NCBI RefSeq assembly: GCF_015832195.1
Contig: NC_052018.1
Span: 55,861,666 to 55,925,665 of the forward strand
Origin: Motacilla alba alba
Lineage: Eukaryota > Chordata > Aves > Passeriformes > Motacillidae
Length of the DNA: 64,000 nt
Direction: 5' to 3'
The notes beneath the pieces were generated by a model. That model made no database searches. It was given only the letters and a program-made list of their open reading frames with translations, and was not told where the DNA came from. The translations under genes were made by a program, and so were the position numbers. Each line of letters begins with the position of its first letter. Position 1 is the first letter of the stretch. Shown here one piece after another: positions 38,530 through 51,300 of this stretch.

Positions 38530-39007
38530 CATAAAAGCCATTAGAAAACTTCAAAGGAGGGCAGTGAGGATGGTGAAGGGCCTGGAGGGGAAGCTGTACG
38601 AGGAGGGGCTGAGGTCACTTGGGTTGTTCAGCCTGGAGGAGACTGAGGGGAGACTTCATTACAGTTACCGCTTCCTTGTGAGGGGAAGAGAAGAGGCAGG
38701 CAGTGATCTCTGTGGTGACCAGTGACAGGTCTCGAGGGAATGGCCTGAAGTTGTGTCAGGGGAGGTTTAGGTTGGATATTAGCAGAAGGTTCTTCACCCA
38801 GAAGGTGCTTGGGCGTTGGAACAGGCTCCCCAGTGAAGTGGTCACAGCACCAAGCCTGACAGAGTTCAAGAAGCATTTGGGCAATGCTCTCAGGCAGAGG
38901 GTGTCACACTTGGTGCACACTTGGTTCTGTACATGGCCAGGCCAGGGGTTTAACTCGATGATCCTTGGTGTTGTTTTCCAACTCAGGGTATTTTATTATT
39001 CTATGAC
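38530..39007 (+). mobile_element. CR1 LINE fragment: end of ORF2 plus 3' UTR, frameshifted
   Basis: Translation in one frame (about 38530-38700) gives KLQRRAVRMVKGLEGKLYEE, then GLRSLGLFSLEE. In a second frame (about 38703-38900) it gives TSDRSRGNGLKLCQGRFRLD, then FFTQKVLGRWNRLPSEVV and APSLTEFKKHLGNAL. These are the conserved final motifs of CR1 ORF2, the reverse transcriptase and endonuclease protein. The break between frames near 38700 shows a frameshift, and the 5' part of the element is missing. The 3' end has GATGATCCTTGG and TTCCAACTC and finishes in TATTATTCTATGAC, the CR1-type octamer tail. It is non-autonomous and decayed, though clearly younger than the copy at 48 kb. Confidence 0.92.
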
Positions 39008-39218
39008 TTCATGGGGCATAGGATATTAAGGCCCCTGGGGGATATATCTGCATGTGTGTCCATCTGTGAGGTTTTCTCATTCCTCTGGGAGATGAGAATT
39101 GAACATCCTTCATGATAAATTTTTTACTGCATATCAGTCAGACTGAGAGCTTAAATATGTTTATGTCTATTGCAAACTGTCTCTTTACTTTTCCATTGGA
39201 GTACACTATCCTAGCATC

Positions 39219-39247
39219 AAAAAAAAAAAAAAAAAAAAAAAAAAAAA
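39219..39247. repeat. Poly-A tract (29 A)
   Basis: A pure run of 29 A about 210 bp downstream of the CR1 end. CR1 does not end in poly-A, so the run is not its tail. The preceding sequence is not recognised as a SINE or retrocopy. Confidence 0.9.
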
Positions 39248-40799
39248 GCCAGTCTTCCCTAGGCACACACCTTACTGGGCCAGGTGGGTGTGGGTTACAG
39301 CTGGGAAACCAAGCCACAAGGGGTGGATCGCTGATTTTACTGGTAATTAGGAGGTTAACAATCAAGCCCATTTCACCTGACCAGGCAGATGATTACAGTA
39401 TGCTGACTGCCTTGGCAGTGTCTTTATACATCTGCGGATAGTAGATGGAGCCCAAAAAGTAAATTAGGACTCAAGATTCTACTTAATTCTAAAGATCTGA
39501 AATGGATATTCTAGATTTAACTCTTGGTTACAGTTTTGATAACAGCCAGCAAGCTGTTCAGTAAGATTGTCTGGTGATCAAAACAGCTACCAGACCTATC
39601 ACCTGTGAGTGAGTACTACCTTGCTTATTCCCAATAAGAAGTAGGAGCAGTGGTGGTTTGTCCACTGAGGGCTTTGTTAACAGCAGTCCTGTGGCAGAGT
39701 TCAGATGGTTTGAAAGGTTCAGGGACACCCAAGGGAAGTACAGCTTCTGCATTCAAAGTGTTTTGGCTGGTTTTGTATCAGTACCAAAATGTTTCAGTTC
39801 TGAAGGATAACTTGCGCCTTTATTTGGAGCATTCTGGTGTGAACAGAATACTACTTCAAGTGGGGACTTTGACTGTGCCTTATTCTCTGTGTCTGATATA
39901 TTCAAAATTTGTTTGGTGATTATGAACTTAAACATATGTGCTTTTCATATATTGTGTTTTGGTAGGGTAGTAATATGTAGCAGATCAAGAGCAGGCTGCT
40001 GGTTATGCCTTAGGAAAATGCAGTTGCCTAGAAGTAGCACTGCTGGCCCACAAATGGACAAATTGGAGTGGTGCATCCTAGTAAGTCAGCTTCCTACTTC
40101 TTCATTTTTCCTTACACTAAGACTCTTTAAAAAGTTCTTTGAGGTTTTCTGGAATGTAAACTGTCCCTGTGAGATATAGGACACTGGAGAAATAGTAAAT
40201 AAAGCACTTTTCCACTGTTTTGAACCTGCACATCACTGAGTTCGTTGTCACTACTTGCTCTTTGTTTTGTTTGCTCTGTGGTTTATGAAACACCTTCATT
40301 ATCAGGCCTGTTCTGATTGTGCTGATTCACTAGCAGCTGCTATTCCACCAGATTATTTTTTAGTTAATTATCAAGAGAAAAACTGCATAGCATTATGAAA
40401 AAGGTAGTGGGAAGTTTGATACAGCCAGGTTCATAATCCTCTGCTACCAGTGACAATTCTTATTTTCACTCGTCTGTTTGCTGCAGTTCTTGAGACACTG
40501 AATTTGCAAATTTAGAGTAATTTTCTATTAAACTATCTGATTTTTTTTTTGCAGCTGTCTCAGCTGCTTTGTGGTACAAGGGAGCACAAGGGCTTACAAT
40601 ACTGATATGTAGGATCCTCACAAATACTGAGGTTAAGTTCCTTTGAACAAACTTGGAGCTGACCCTTCTTATACTTCCTCCTGCCACACAGAGACATCCA
40701 TAGACCTTTGTTTATACTTGGAAGTGCCTGTTTCACCTCATGTGAATTATATTTCATGTTGTGTGCTTTGCTTATGAAAATTGCTATAAATCTGTCAAA

Positions 40800-41035
40800 T
40801 AGTGTAGCTTTTCAGGTTAGGATTAAACCCTTATAAATCTGTGTCATCAGCAGCATCTTTTAAAAGATGGCACAAATGGTGACATCTGGGAGCCAATTCA
40901 TCATTTAATTAAATTATCCTGTAATGAAATCTGCCTTAATGAGATTAATTTTAATTATTAATCGGGAGCTGACATGGACACAAGGCACCATAAATAATAA
41001 ATGGGAGCTGCGTCTGGTCTGTTTCTAAGAAAAGA
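40800..41035. promoter_or_regulatory. Candidate conserved non-coding element, homeodomain-site rich
   Basis: The block contains clustered TAATTA/TTAATT cores (TTTAATTAAATT at about 40905, GATTAATTTTAATTATTAAT at about 40943), a TCAGGTTAGG at about 40813 that partly matches the SIX/MEF3 motif, and a non-repetitive complex end (GGGAGCTGACATGGACACAA). This texture is typical of deeply conserved enhancers in introns of developmental genes. Conservation was not measured; this is inference from composition and context. Confidence 0.3.
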
Positions 41036-41916
41036 CCTACTTTAGAAGAGCAGTGCTTTTCATGAAACTGTGTTATGGGGGTTTTTGTGCTATCATGATG
41101 TTTATTTTGTTGAGTTTGATTTCTGTTTCAAATTTTAAGGCAGGATATTAGTCCTCTTTCTGTTGAGTAACTAACTGTTCTTTTAATATTTCATTTGGTT
41201 CAATCCTTAAATAACCATCCACGTTTATTCTTCAAGAAATAAACTCTTATTTCTGTACTTAATTATCATAAGTATATTTTAGAGGTAAGCAGGGTGAGTT
41301 TAGTTTATTGAGACTTTGGGCTAGTCTGTTCTGTCACACCTATGTTTATTGTATTATGAATGCTGTTTATAAGGACTTCTGTGCTTGGCCATACCAGAAT
41401 TTTATCAAGGAAGTATGAATGGCATAGGAGAAATGGTCTTTAAGGGTACCAGCCACAAATGCTCCATAAGTCTTTCATGAGGAGTGAAACTTTTTGCCTT
41501 TATCTCCATTAACAAGCAGAACACCACTGTGCACTCACTTGCCAGTTGCAAACTGGTTCCACAAGTCCAGAGCTGATTATTTGCTGCTCCCAGAGTGTCT
41601 TTTTCTTTGGTCTCCTGGGCTGGGCTCACCTGCCATCTGTATTTGTTTTGAAGGAACTGTCATTTGTTTTAGTTCCAGCATTTCATGAGTATTTGGTTTC
41701 CCTTCATTGTCTCCTGTTGAAAAATCATTTTGCTTCAGAAAGAATCAAAAGACCAAAGTTAGAACAAGAGCTGTTGATGCTGAGGAGTGTAAGTAACACA
41801 TAGTTACTGCCACATAGACTGCCACATAGAGAGGCTCTTGATTGCAATTTTTGAATGCTACCATTAGCCTGATAGCACAACTCACATTTAGGCCTCATTG
41901 GATGAGAGAAGGAGCA

Positions 41917-42130
41917 AATACAGAATCCCAGAATGTTCTCACTTGGAAGGGACCTGCAAGGATCATCAAGTCATAGGCTGAGGTAACTATCATATTCTTC
42001 AGTGGCACCCAGCAATTGTCCCCAAAGAATTTCCCTGCTTTGTTGGCAGTGGTGACTGCAGAAGGTAGCGAATTCTATAGTACCACCTTTATGTAACCTT
42101 TCCTCCCTAGAAAACTGCACAGTCACACGA
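41917..42130 (-). mobile_element. CR1 LINE 3' end on the minus strand
   Basis: The left part reads CAGAATCCCAGAATG then CTTGGAAGGGACCTGCAAGG and ATCATCAAGTC, the reverse complement of the CR1 terminus. The first 70 bp are clear. The remaining part to about 42130 (ending in TTTCCTCCCTAGAAAACTG) is likely the 3' UTR of the same element but is more diverged. It is truncated and non-coding. Confidence 0.75.
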
Positions 42131-42815
42131 TAACTATGTGGCTTTTTAGAAAGGATAAAGGGATTTGTTATCAAATTCTTTACACTGCTAGGTATGTGGT
42201 AGAAGGTGGCTTTGTTTCTTCATCCCTCCCAAACTCACATAAATGTGCCATTACAGCAGCTGGACCTCATGGCAACTTATCACTTGCATCGAACAGTGGA
42301 AAGAGGAGAAATAGATAGAAATAACAGACTGGAATTACTTCCTTTTATTTTGGGACTGTGGTAAATTATTTGTAACAGGAATCATTTGCATTCCAGAGAT
42401 TTTCTTGTCTACGTCCCATAGTATTCTCAAGTGCCAAGGATTTTGGAAGGGACAGTTTTCATTCTTTTGTCAACTTTCTGTAGAATCTAAGGGGACATAA
42501 TTGTTTACATAATACAATTATGTTTGGACTGTTTGTTCTAGAGAATCTATAATATATGATAGGAGTAATTAAAAGTATTATACAGGATAATTAAATTATA
42601 CTTTAAATAAGTAGAGTATGCAATGTGATTCAGTAAAATTTTGTAAGATGCAAATTAAAGAAACATATCTCAGCCTAAAAGAATTCTTTGTCTCATTTAA
42701 AAGTAAATCCTAAAAATTTGACAAAAACCATCAAAACTAGAAGCATGCCAAACTCTTGATGAAATTATTTTCATTTTTTTTACTACAAGAAGATTGGTTT
42801 TGGTTTTGTGTTGTC

Positions 42816-42849
42816 TTTTTTGTTTGTTTGTTTGTTTTTTGTTTTTTTT
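42816..42849. repeat. (GTTT)n and poly-T tract
   Basis: T6 followed by TGTTTGTTTGTTTG repeats and T runs. Simple repeat. Confidence 0.85.
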
Positions 42850-45800
42850 AATTAAAATCTTACCAATTTCTCAGTGTATATAGTATAGTCACATATAGTA
42901 TATACTTTGGTATAATTCAAAATGAACTTTTTAATCCAGTAAGAATTTTAGGTATTCTCTTGCTCCTACCCCACCCCTCCCCCCCAGTTCCTCTTTTATA
43001 GAGTTGTACAGAAGAGAATTAAAAGGTTTGCATGCTTCACTGATGTTTTAGAACCCTCTCAGGAGAAGGAGATCTGGCTGATCTGTTTTTCATGTAGTTT
43101 CAAAAGGCATACAGAAGTGTTCTGCATGGAACTGTTTGCTGAGGACATTTGACAGACTTGGGGGGAGAGGGTAGGTTCTCAAAAGGATAAAGTTTTAATT
43201 TGAAGATTAGGAAATGAATGAAATGATCAAAAAAGATTGGGTGACAATGGAAAGAATGACTTTTTTTAAGTGTCAGTTTAAATAGTTAACATTTGAAGAT
43301 GAGAGGATTGGAGAATATTTTGGGCAAACATCACTATGTGATTTCCTTGTTCTTACACATTTTCAGCCTCTGCTGAAGGCAGGATGTTCAGCTCAATGCA
43401 TATTTTTTTGGTACCTTGAACATATCTACTTAGGTTCTTAAACAGAGTTGACTGCAGAAAAGTTTACATTAATTTGGATGATGTCTGAGAAGCTGGTGGA
43501 GAGCAATACAATAGCACAGTCTCCCAGGCAGACTGCAGGGAGATCACACATTCTAGGAATGCAGTGTGACTCACCCTGCTAGCACAGTGTGTATCCATTT
43601 GGGATCTGCATGTGCCTTCAAACAGAATACCTTGTGCTTCATTAGAGGGGCTCATTTCACTTGGTTCTGAGCCATTGAACTCAGTGGCCAGTTGGCCCTT
43701 GTGTCTGCGTTCTGTTGAAATGCGGGATGTACCACTGTGTGTCAGCAGACAGGTTTATTTTCTGCATCTGGTGGATTCCTGAATACATGTGTGCATTACA
43801 GTCAAACTTTAAGTTGGCTTTGTTTTCCAGAAGCTGATCCAAAGCTCACTGATGCTTAGAGGAGTCTTCCAAGTAACTGCTGTAGGGTTTGGAGCAAATT
43901 GAGTACTATAATATTGGGCTGGGAGCATTCAAAGAAGTCACAGTTTCACACACACAAACTTAGATTTGTTTAAAGGATTCATTATCCAAAGGCTGTGGAG
44001 ACTATTTTGTTCAACAAACTGCACATAAAAATAATACTGTCCAGTGAGAAGAGAGAAAACGCACTTCTGGCACAGTGGCTTGGCAATATCTGGTTTGGAG
44101 GGTGGATGTGCACCCACACCCAGTGTGTCTGTGTTTGCAGAGCTGTCTGCTGATCCAATTCATCTGAAGCGTCCAGGGACAACTACTATTGCGAGATTTC
44201 AGTGATCTGTGGATTTATTTTAAAGGTTGTAATTTTCTGTCCAGCTTTTCCCAGATGCATTCACTAGATGACAGATTGGAGAGTAATACTGGCTAGTCTT
44301 TATATATTTAACACTCTATCCTATTCTTTCGTCAGGCACATACTGAGATCCGGACAAATGTTTAATATCATTGTTAAGTTGCAAAATTAAACCTTGGCCA
44401 GTGGGACACCTTCTACTTGGAAGAGCGCAGCTCTGTAGAACATTCTGGTGTTCTTGGGCAGGACAGCCGTAATACTGTGCAGTTCCCTAAAATTGCCTTG
44501 GCTCAAAATCAGAACAATCCCCGTGGTGTTAACTTAGCCTTCCCTTAACTGCTGAGAAGTGCCTGCTCCCCACAGGATGTGGACCTGAACTCTCTGCATT
44601 TGGACTTGTACCCGTTTACCCTTTTTTCCATGTTCTGTAGTCCCAGCTGGCTCCTACTGAGTATAAAATATGCCATTTGAAACCGTGTTTTCATTAGGCT
44701 TATCACGCTTGCATACTGATCTGCTTTTGATCTCACAGGGTCTGTGTCTGTTCCATAATTGGTTTGTCCACATTTCCTAATGTATAAATGGATAAGGAGA
44801 TTTTAGGTGAGATATCTAACTTGCCAAGAAATTGGAATTTGTAAGTTCAGCCAATCTAGATTTCCACCCAGTTTCTGCTGTATACATGTGAATGTAAATT
44901 GGTTTCAGTCACTTTAATTTACATACCAAAGAGTCAGAAGGAGGTGTAAGTTACTATAGGAATGGATAGCTAATCTATTAATGTGTGCTCCTTTTAGTTG
45001 CATTACCTGCTTATCCTTTCTCCTCATACTACCTTGTATCAGCAACATTTTTATAAGCTGAAACATATTTAGTAACTTGAATTCAGAAATGATACATATA
45101 AAGATGTAATCTACATTCCGTGAAGGAGTATGGATATAAATTTGCCTATTTGATGATTGTAGAGCCACTGATACCAGTCTTAAGGCCTGTTCTACCATCC
45201 CAAGAGTTAAGACAGGATCTGGCCTGTGACATTCATAGTAGATCTGCTCTTGACTTCAGTGGTGGAAGATCAGATGTTAAAAATTTTAATCTTCTTGTTC
45301 TTGTATAAGACTTTGTAGAATTAACTCAAGTCATTCAGCTTCCCAGCATTGCCTGGTTTCAGTCAAATGTTTTAAAGAGCAATTCTAACTGCAGTTTGAA
45401 CCACCCATCAGAAAAAAACCCCAAGGCTTTATCTTGCTTTTTATGAGTATTTTAAAATTGGATTTTTCTTAGAAACCTTCTCCTTGACAATATATTCAAG
45501 AAATATGTACCTATCTCACATGACTCCCGAAAAAGAAGTAGTTTTGCGGTCTTACTCAACCTCTGAGTCTCAGTTTAAATATTGTTCAAAACATCAATAC
45601 TACATTTGTTATTTTGTAGAAATCTAGAGTTGAATTAATTATTTGGATCAATCTGAAGTTTGGATGCAAATCAGGGTCCCAAATGCAGGAAAACAGCATT
45701 TCATTTCTTTTATTAAAATAAGCCAATCTAAATAGTTTGAATATGTAACAAATAATATTTTTGTTCATGTCTAAAGGATTTATTAGAGAAGAGAATTATT

Positions 45801-48014
45801 AATGGCAGATACCAAGTGAACTAATCATCATATTTAGACAAATTTTCAAAGCCATTTGGATACATAAAGGTGTTGAAAGATATACAGGAAGATTTTCATA
45901 TGTTACAAATTAAATTAATTGCTGACCTCTGAAAATTGAATTGACAATTAGGTTTTTTTTCCTGCTTACATGCCTTTGAAGATCCATGTATCAGAAACCT
46001 TCAAAATCTTAGTTTGACTAGTAAAACTCATCTCAGCTTCTAATTTTTTGTCCATTATATGGATTGGAAAAAGAATAAAATTCCTGCTTTGGCATATCTT
46101 AATTGAATTCCTTTACATTAGAGGTAGAAGGAATTTATTTCCTTTGCTTTCCTTTCAGTCTTCTTAAACTGAAATTAGAAGTCTCTAGGAAAGCTCATTT
46201 CTGTGCAGATGACGACAAAATATTTTCTGAAAAACAAACAGTTGTAAGGTGTTATCCATTATGAATTGCAAAGCAATTACAATTATTGGGTGTAGTTAGA
46301 TTTGTAGTTTACTTCTTAGTCTTGAGGTATACTTAGACATTTTTCTTCCTATTTGTGTCTGAGATTAAAAATGGAAGTTCATGTTCATATGTTTAATAGT
46401 GCCTCATTAACACTATTTTTTAAAAATTCTATTCACTCAGTAATTGTAGTAAGTTTTGGGGTTGGTATGGAACCATGTAATTACAAATATAATTTAACAT
46501 ACTTGAAAGCAAATACAAAATATTTAAATGGTAGAAAATGCCTGTACTTTGAAATGTGGCTTCTCTGACAGTTTTTGCATATGTTGGACACAAGTCTTTT
46601 AGAATGTTTTGATACCTTTCATTATTTCTGCTACCTTTCCAGGTACTCTAAGAGCCCTTTGAAGAAACTGGCCACCACTTTAGCAAGACAGAGTTGCAGA
46701 AAGATAGCCATATCCACCACACCTTTGGGCAGTTTGCATGAGTGATATTAGTGCCTCAGTCTTATCCTGGTAGACTTTCAGACCAACTTAAAGTTGGAGT
46801 GGCATGTGAATCAGCTCTTCATAACCTTCCAACCTTGCAAAATTTAAACATCAAGACAAAATCTGAAAGATGCTTCTCTGTAACCTGTTGTATATCATAA
46901 TATATCAGCTGCCAATGGCAGCGGTTTAGGGGCTAGGTGGTAGTTAGGGTCCTTACAACTCAAGCCATTCTTTGATAATGGCTATCCTTATTTATGCTCA
47001 AAGTTAGTGAATTTTAGTTGTATTTTATCAAAATATGACATTTATGGGGTTTCTAATCGCTGTCAGCTCTAATTCTTTTATGTCGAGTAAATTAGTTGTA
47101 TGTCCTTTTATTTAGCCAAGAAGCGACTATGAAAACTTTTTTAATAACTGATATGTCAAAACCCCTATGATTTAGTGCCCAAAATTCCTATATAAGTTTA
47201 AAAAATCTTCCAGACTGTAACATTTTTGGAGTACCCATTTTCTGCCTTTTTACTGTTAGCATAGCTCTTGTTTATATTCATTCTTATTACCTCTGAGTTG
47301 ACTTAACCATCTGAATTTGCTCTCTGGCCTTCAGAAAATGGCTTCTGTTTAACTTAATTTTGATGAAGAACTCCTCAGCTGATTTATTTATTAAAATCTG
47401 AGATCTAAAAATCTGTAATATTTTATTAGAAAAACAAAGATGTAATAAAAATTCAATTTTTCATCTTTAACTTCTAAGGACCCCCAATTTCATCCTTATC
47501 TGTGCTGAGGAGGTACATACGATAAAGATCCAGAGAAAGCAAGACACAGGTTTTTTTCATACAGTAGGAAGCGGTATGATCTTTTCACATAGTGTCAAAT
47601 GGAAGGCATGAGTTAATGTTTTCCAAATGCTCAAGGTTGATTGTTCATTCACACATATGTTCTTTGAAACAGTCCTTCAGCTCTTATTTCTGTTTGATTC
47701 CCTACGTTCTGTTCAGGTGGTAGCTGTTTCAAGCTACTTGTCCCCCTCCTCCCCAGAATTCGTCTTCGAGCTGGTACTTAGGTTATTCTTAAACTTGGTG
47801 CGCCTCTAGGTCCTGTTTGTGTTCCTCTCTCAATAACCAGCTCTGAGACAATGTGTCCCTCTGAGCTCGAAAAACTAACATAGTAATCTGTGGTCATCAC
47901 TCCTTTTTTGTCTATATGGTAAATCTTATTATAAAAACCACAACTTTAGATTTTGTTTAACTAAAAACTAATGTATCAGCCGCAAGGTTCACTGTGTTGG
48001 GTTTCTTTTTCATT

Positions 48015-48369
48015 AAAGAAAAAAATGAAATCCATGCCTTGTGTTCAATTCTATTTGCTCAACATGCTAAGGATTTGGAAGAATTACAAAATTCAGACAT
48101 GGGAAATGGAAATTAATAAAGATACTCAACCCCCCAACTCTCCTTTATGGACTGTGACAGATATAGTTGACAGATGAGTGCAGTAATGTCTATGCAATAA
48201 TGACTACAATAGAGACAGTGGGTCAAGTGATGCAATATAGGGAGTATGAAGAGAAACTGAAGTACATTTCAACCTAATAAAAGGGAATATTTTTCTACCG
48301 ACACATAATAAAGATTTGGAATTCATTGCCATTAGAGATGGATGTCTCTGTGCCTGAAATTATTTAATG
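48015..48369 (+). mobile_element. Old, degenerate CR1/L2-like LINE remnant
   Basis: Pieces resemble the ORF2 tail of the CR1/L2 clade. TGTGTTCAATTCTATTTG (about 48040) recalls the 'CVQFW' region. AATAAAAGGGAATATTTTTCT (about 48277) and TTTGGAATTCATTGCCATTA (about 48315) recall the 'FWNSLP' motif near the protein end. Stops and indels are abundant. The similarity is from memory and fragmentary, so the family and the borders are uncertain. Confidence 0.4.
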
Positions 48370-51300
48370 AAAAATAAAACATTCACAAATATTAAATGGT
48401 TTTGGTTTGGTCATATAGAAATATTTGTATTTCACAGCAACAAATTCATATAGTATAGAAGTAAGTTTGAACTTCTTGTCCTGGCAGATTGTTCCATAAC
48501 TTTACCAGACCCTTGGATCTACTTTAAAAATCATCAGTAACATCCACTTTCATAAGTATTTCATTGTATCCTTTATTGTACAAAGACCTAATCTGGTAAT
48601 CTAACTCGTAGTAGAGACTGAAGGCACTGATATCACCATTGGTATCTTCTAAACTGAGCTCTCTGCCAACTCTGGAGTGCAGCACTCACTGAGAAAAAAA
48701 AATAGGTCTATTTCTATTTCTTTTCTGTTGGCCGTGGTTCCTGCTCCACTCTCACACAGGAATTCTGGGCAGGAGGACTGCACTTGGGACTGTCTGTTTT
48801 CCTACCCTGCCCTTATGTGCAGGCATAGCCAGGCATTCATATAATTTTTTTAAATGCACTTGGGAGGTTGTTTCAATTTTCGTTTTATCTCTCAGTTGTT
48901 TTAATACAGCATTTGTGCATTCACAGCAGAGACAGAAAGCAGAGCTGCAGTTACACCCAGTAACAGGGTACTGGCTAGGGTTATGCCCTGCTCTGTCCAG
49001 ATGCCACAGTTTTGGGCCAAGTCATCATAAACCTTGCATACATGCTTTTCCCAGTCAGCCATTCTGAAAAGGTGACACCATTTTTCTTGTAGTGAAACAG
49101 TTCTGCTTTATTTTAGCTACATATTGTCATTGCCAAGTTGCATATTTTCTCTCTCTGCTGTGCACCTTAAGTTATTTAAAATACTCCTTGGTATTTTCTA
49201 ATATTCCCTTGAACTCTTGCTAGAACTGAAGATATTTATAGCTGATTCATTTTGAATTAATATATGTGTGCCGAAATGTTTCAAATCTCTGAAGTAATAT
49301 TTTCATCCACTATGTACATTTTTTTAGTAATATCTCAAGGTGTTTGTACATCTCTAGAAATAAGTGTGAGAAGTAAAGTCTCATTTCTAATTGCACTTGC
49401 ACAGTGCCATGTCTTTTTTGTTGAAAACAAGTATTACAAATCTGGATAGGAGAATAGACTGAAATTCCTGGTAGAGACTTAACACTTTTTCAATTCAGAT
49501 TCCATTCTTGTGGTGATTTACACATATGCCTAACTGCACTGTGTGAATTAAACACTTACTAAAGCCAGTGAAACAGCTCACATGTGAAGAGATAATCACA
49601 TGCATATGCTTTTTAATAGATTATGTTGAATACTTGTATTGACATAGAAACCAATATTTTTAAAAAGTAATTTGCTTAAATGTGTATCTCCAAACCACTT
49701 CCTTGTATCCGAAAAATTGTCAAAATACAGTTATGGATGTCTGAGGGAGAAGAAAAAGGTTTATTTGTACTCTCCTTGTAGGGCAAATGACCAGAATCAT
49801 CACATTACTTTCAAAGTTAGGAGAAACTGCTTTCAAATACTATGAGGAAATACCATCAATGGTTTTTACTTGTATAAACCATTTGGGTTTAGTGTTGGGC
49901 TCCCAGTTTGGACAGAAGTTTAGTTTGCATGCAAAATTTACTAGGTTTTATTCTTTCATTTTGTGTGTTCATTCTTTTGTTTCGATTCACTTCTTCCTCT
50001 GCAGAATAAAAAAAAAAAAATTGAAGTCTCTAAACTTTATTCTCAGTTTTTAAGTTTTAGGACAAAGTAAATTTTAAAGTATACAATAAAAAACCCTTAG
50101 TGTGGGATTTTTTTTTAATTGGAAGCACTGTGTAAGTTCTCATGACGCTGACAGAAACCTGAGTTCGTTCAAGCTGCTGAATCATGTTACAAAATACTAT
50201 GATTTGTGATATTTTATTCTTCATTTACATGTGCAGATTTAACTAGTAGATAAAAGCAACTTATCTGCATTTCTGCACTTGTGTCCAGAAATAGAGATGA
50301 TGATGTAAAACAAGTAGTTCTTCCAAATGCTGATGCTGAGAGATTTGTTATGATGATGGAGGATGTTTGCTCTCCAGCTCTAGTCGCTTGTAAGATGATC
50401 CACCTTTGAAGTTGTGGTTGGGAAAAAACTCTGAAACACTATATTTTTGAGGAGGGTGGTGTTGAAATCTGTATCCTGATCCAGATTTTGTTCTCACAAC
50501 AGTGCAACCCCACTGACTGTTAGCAGAATTGCAAGGGTGGTGAGAAGAAAACCGGATGCAATGAAATAAAACTTTATACACAGAAAGTTAATTCTTGATA
50601 CGCAGAAATACTAGGTAAAAGAAAACACAGCAAGAACCAAATTTTGCTACTGTATCATGGATAATTTTAGATGGATACATTACTCAAGGAGAGTGTTGTC
50701 ATAAGGGGTAATTAATACCATTGTATTTCCAATTGCAAATCTATATGTTTGAAAAATACTGAGGGAGTGTAGAATTCTTTAGGTGTTTTACAAATTTAAA
50801 AAGCTTGTAGTGTTTAGTGACACTAAGTTAGTTACTCGCTACCCTGTAGTGATCAGTTTCATGCCATGATATTTTGGCAAAACTATCCACATTCTGCTCC
50901 TGATTACTGGGATGCATTCCACCAAAAAAAAAATGATGAATGCCTCTAAAGAACAGAATATGACCCTCTGTTTTCCTTTGTTTCCTAGGAATAAAAAATT
51001 AACTTAGACTTCAGCATGGAATAGCTTAAAGCAAAGGGTGAATTTAATAAAATTGAAGAGAGGGAGGATTGTATTTTGCTTAAGCAGTATGCTGCCACTG
51101 GAAGAGAAGGGAATAAAAGGCTATAGTTTAGCACAGCAGAAAAAGGAGCAAGCTGCTGAAAGCTTGGATAATTTGGGGATGTAGAGATGTCACTTCCTCT
51201 CTTTGCCAGGCTGTGAAATTTTTTGTAATTCCCCCTGGTAAAGTTGCCAACACAAACAAAGGCAAAAATGGAAACTTCCGTTCAAATCCTCCTTTGATGA

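Noticed and set aside
39219..39247. Poly-A run as the tail of a SINE or processed pseudogene
   Set aside because: The sequence before it shows no tRNA-like boxes or coding match and no target-site duplication was found.
39112..39441. 109-codon frame containing a poly-Lys run
   Set aside because: It is created by the 29-A tract; flanking translation has no family resemblance.
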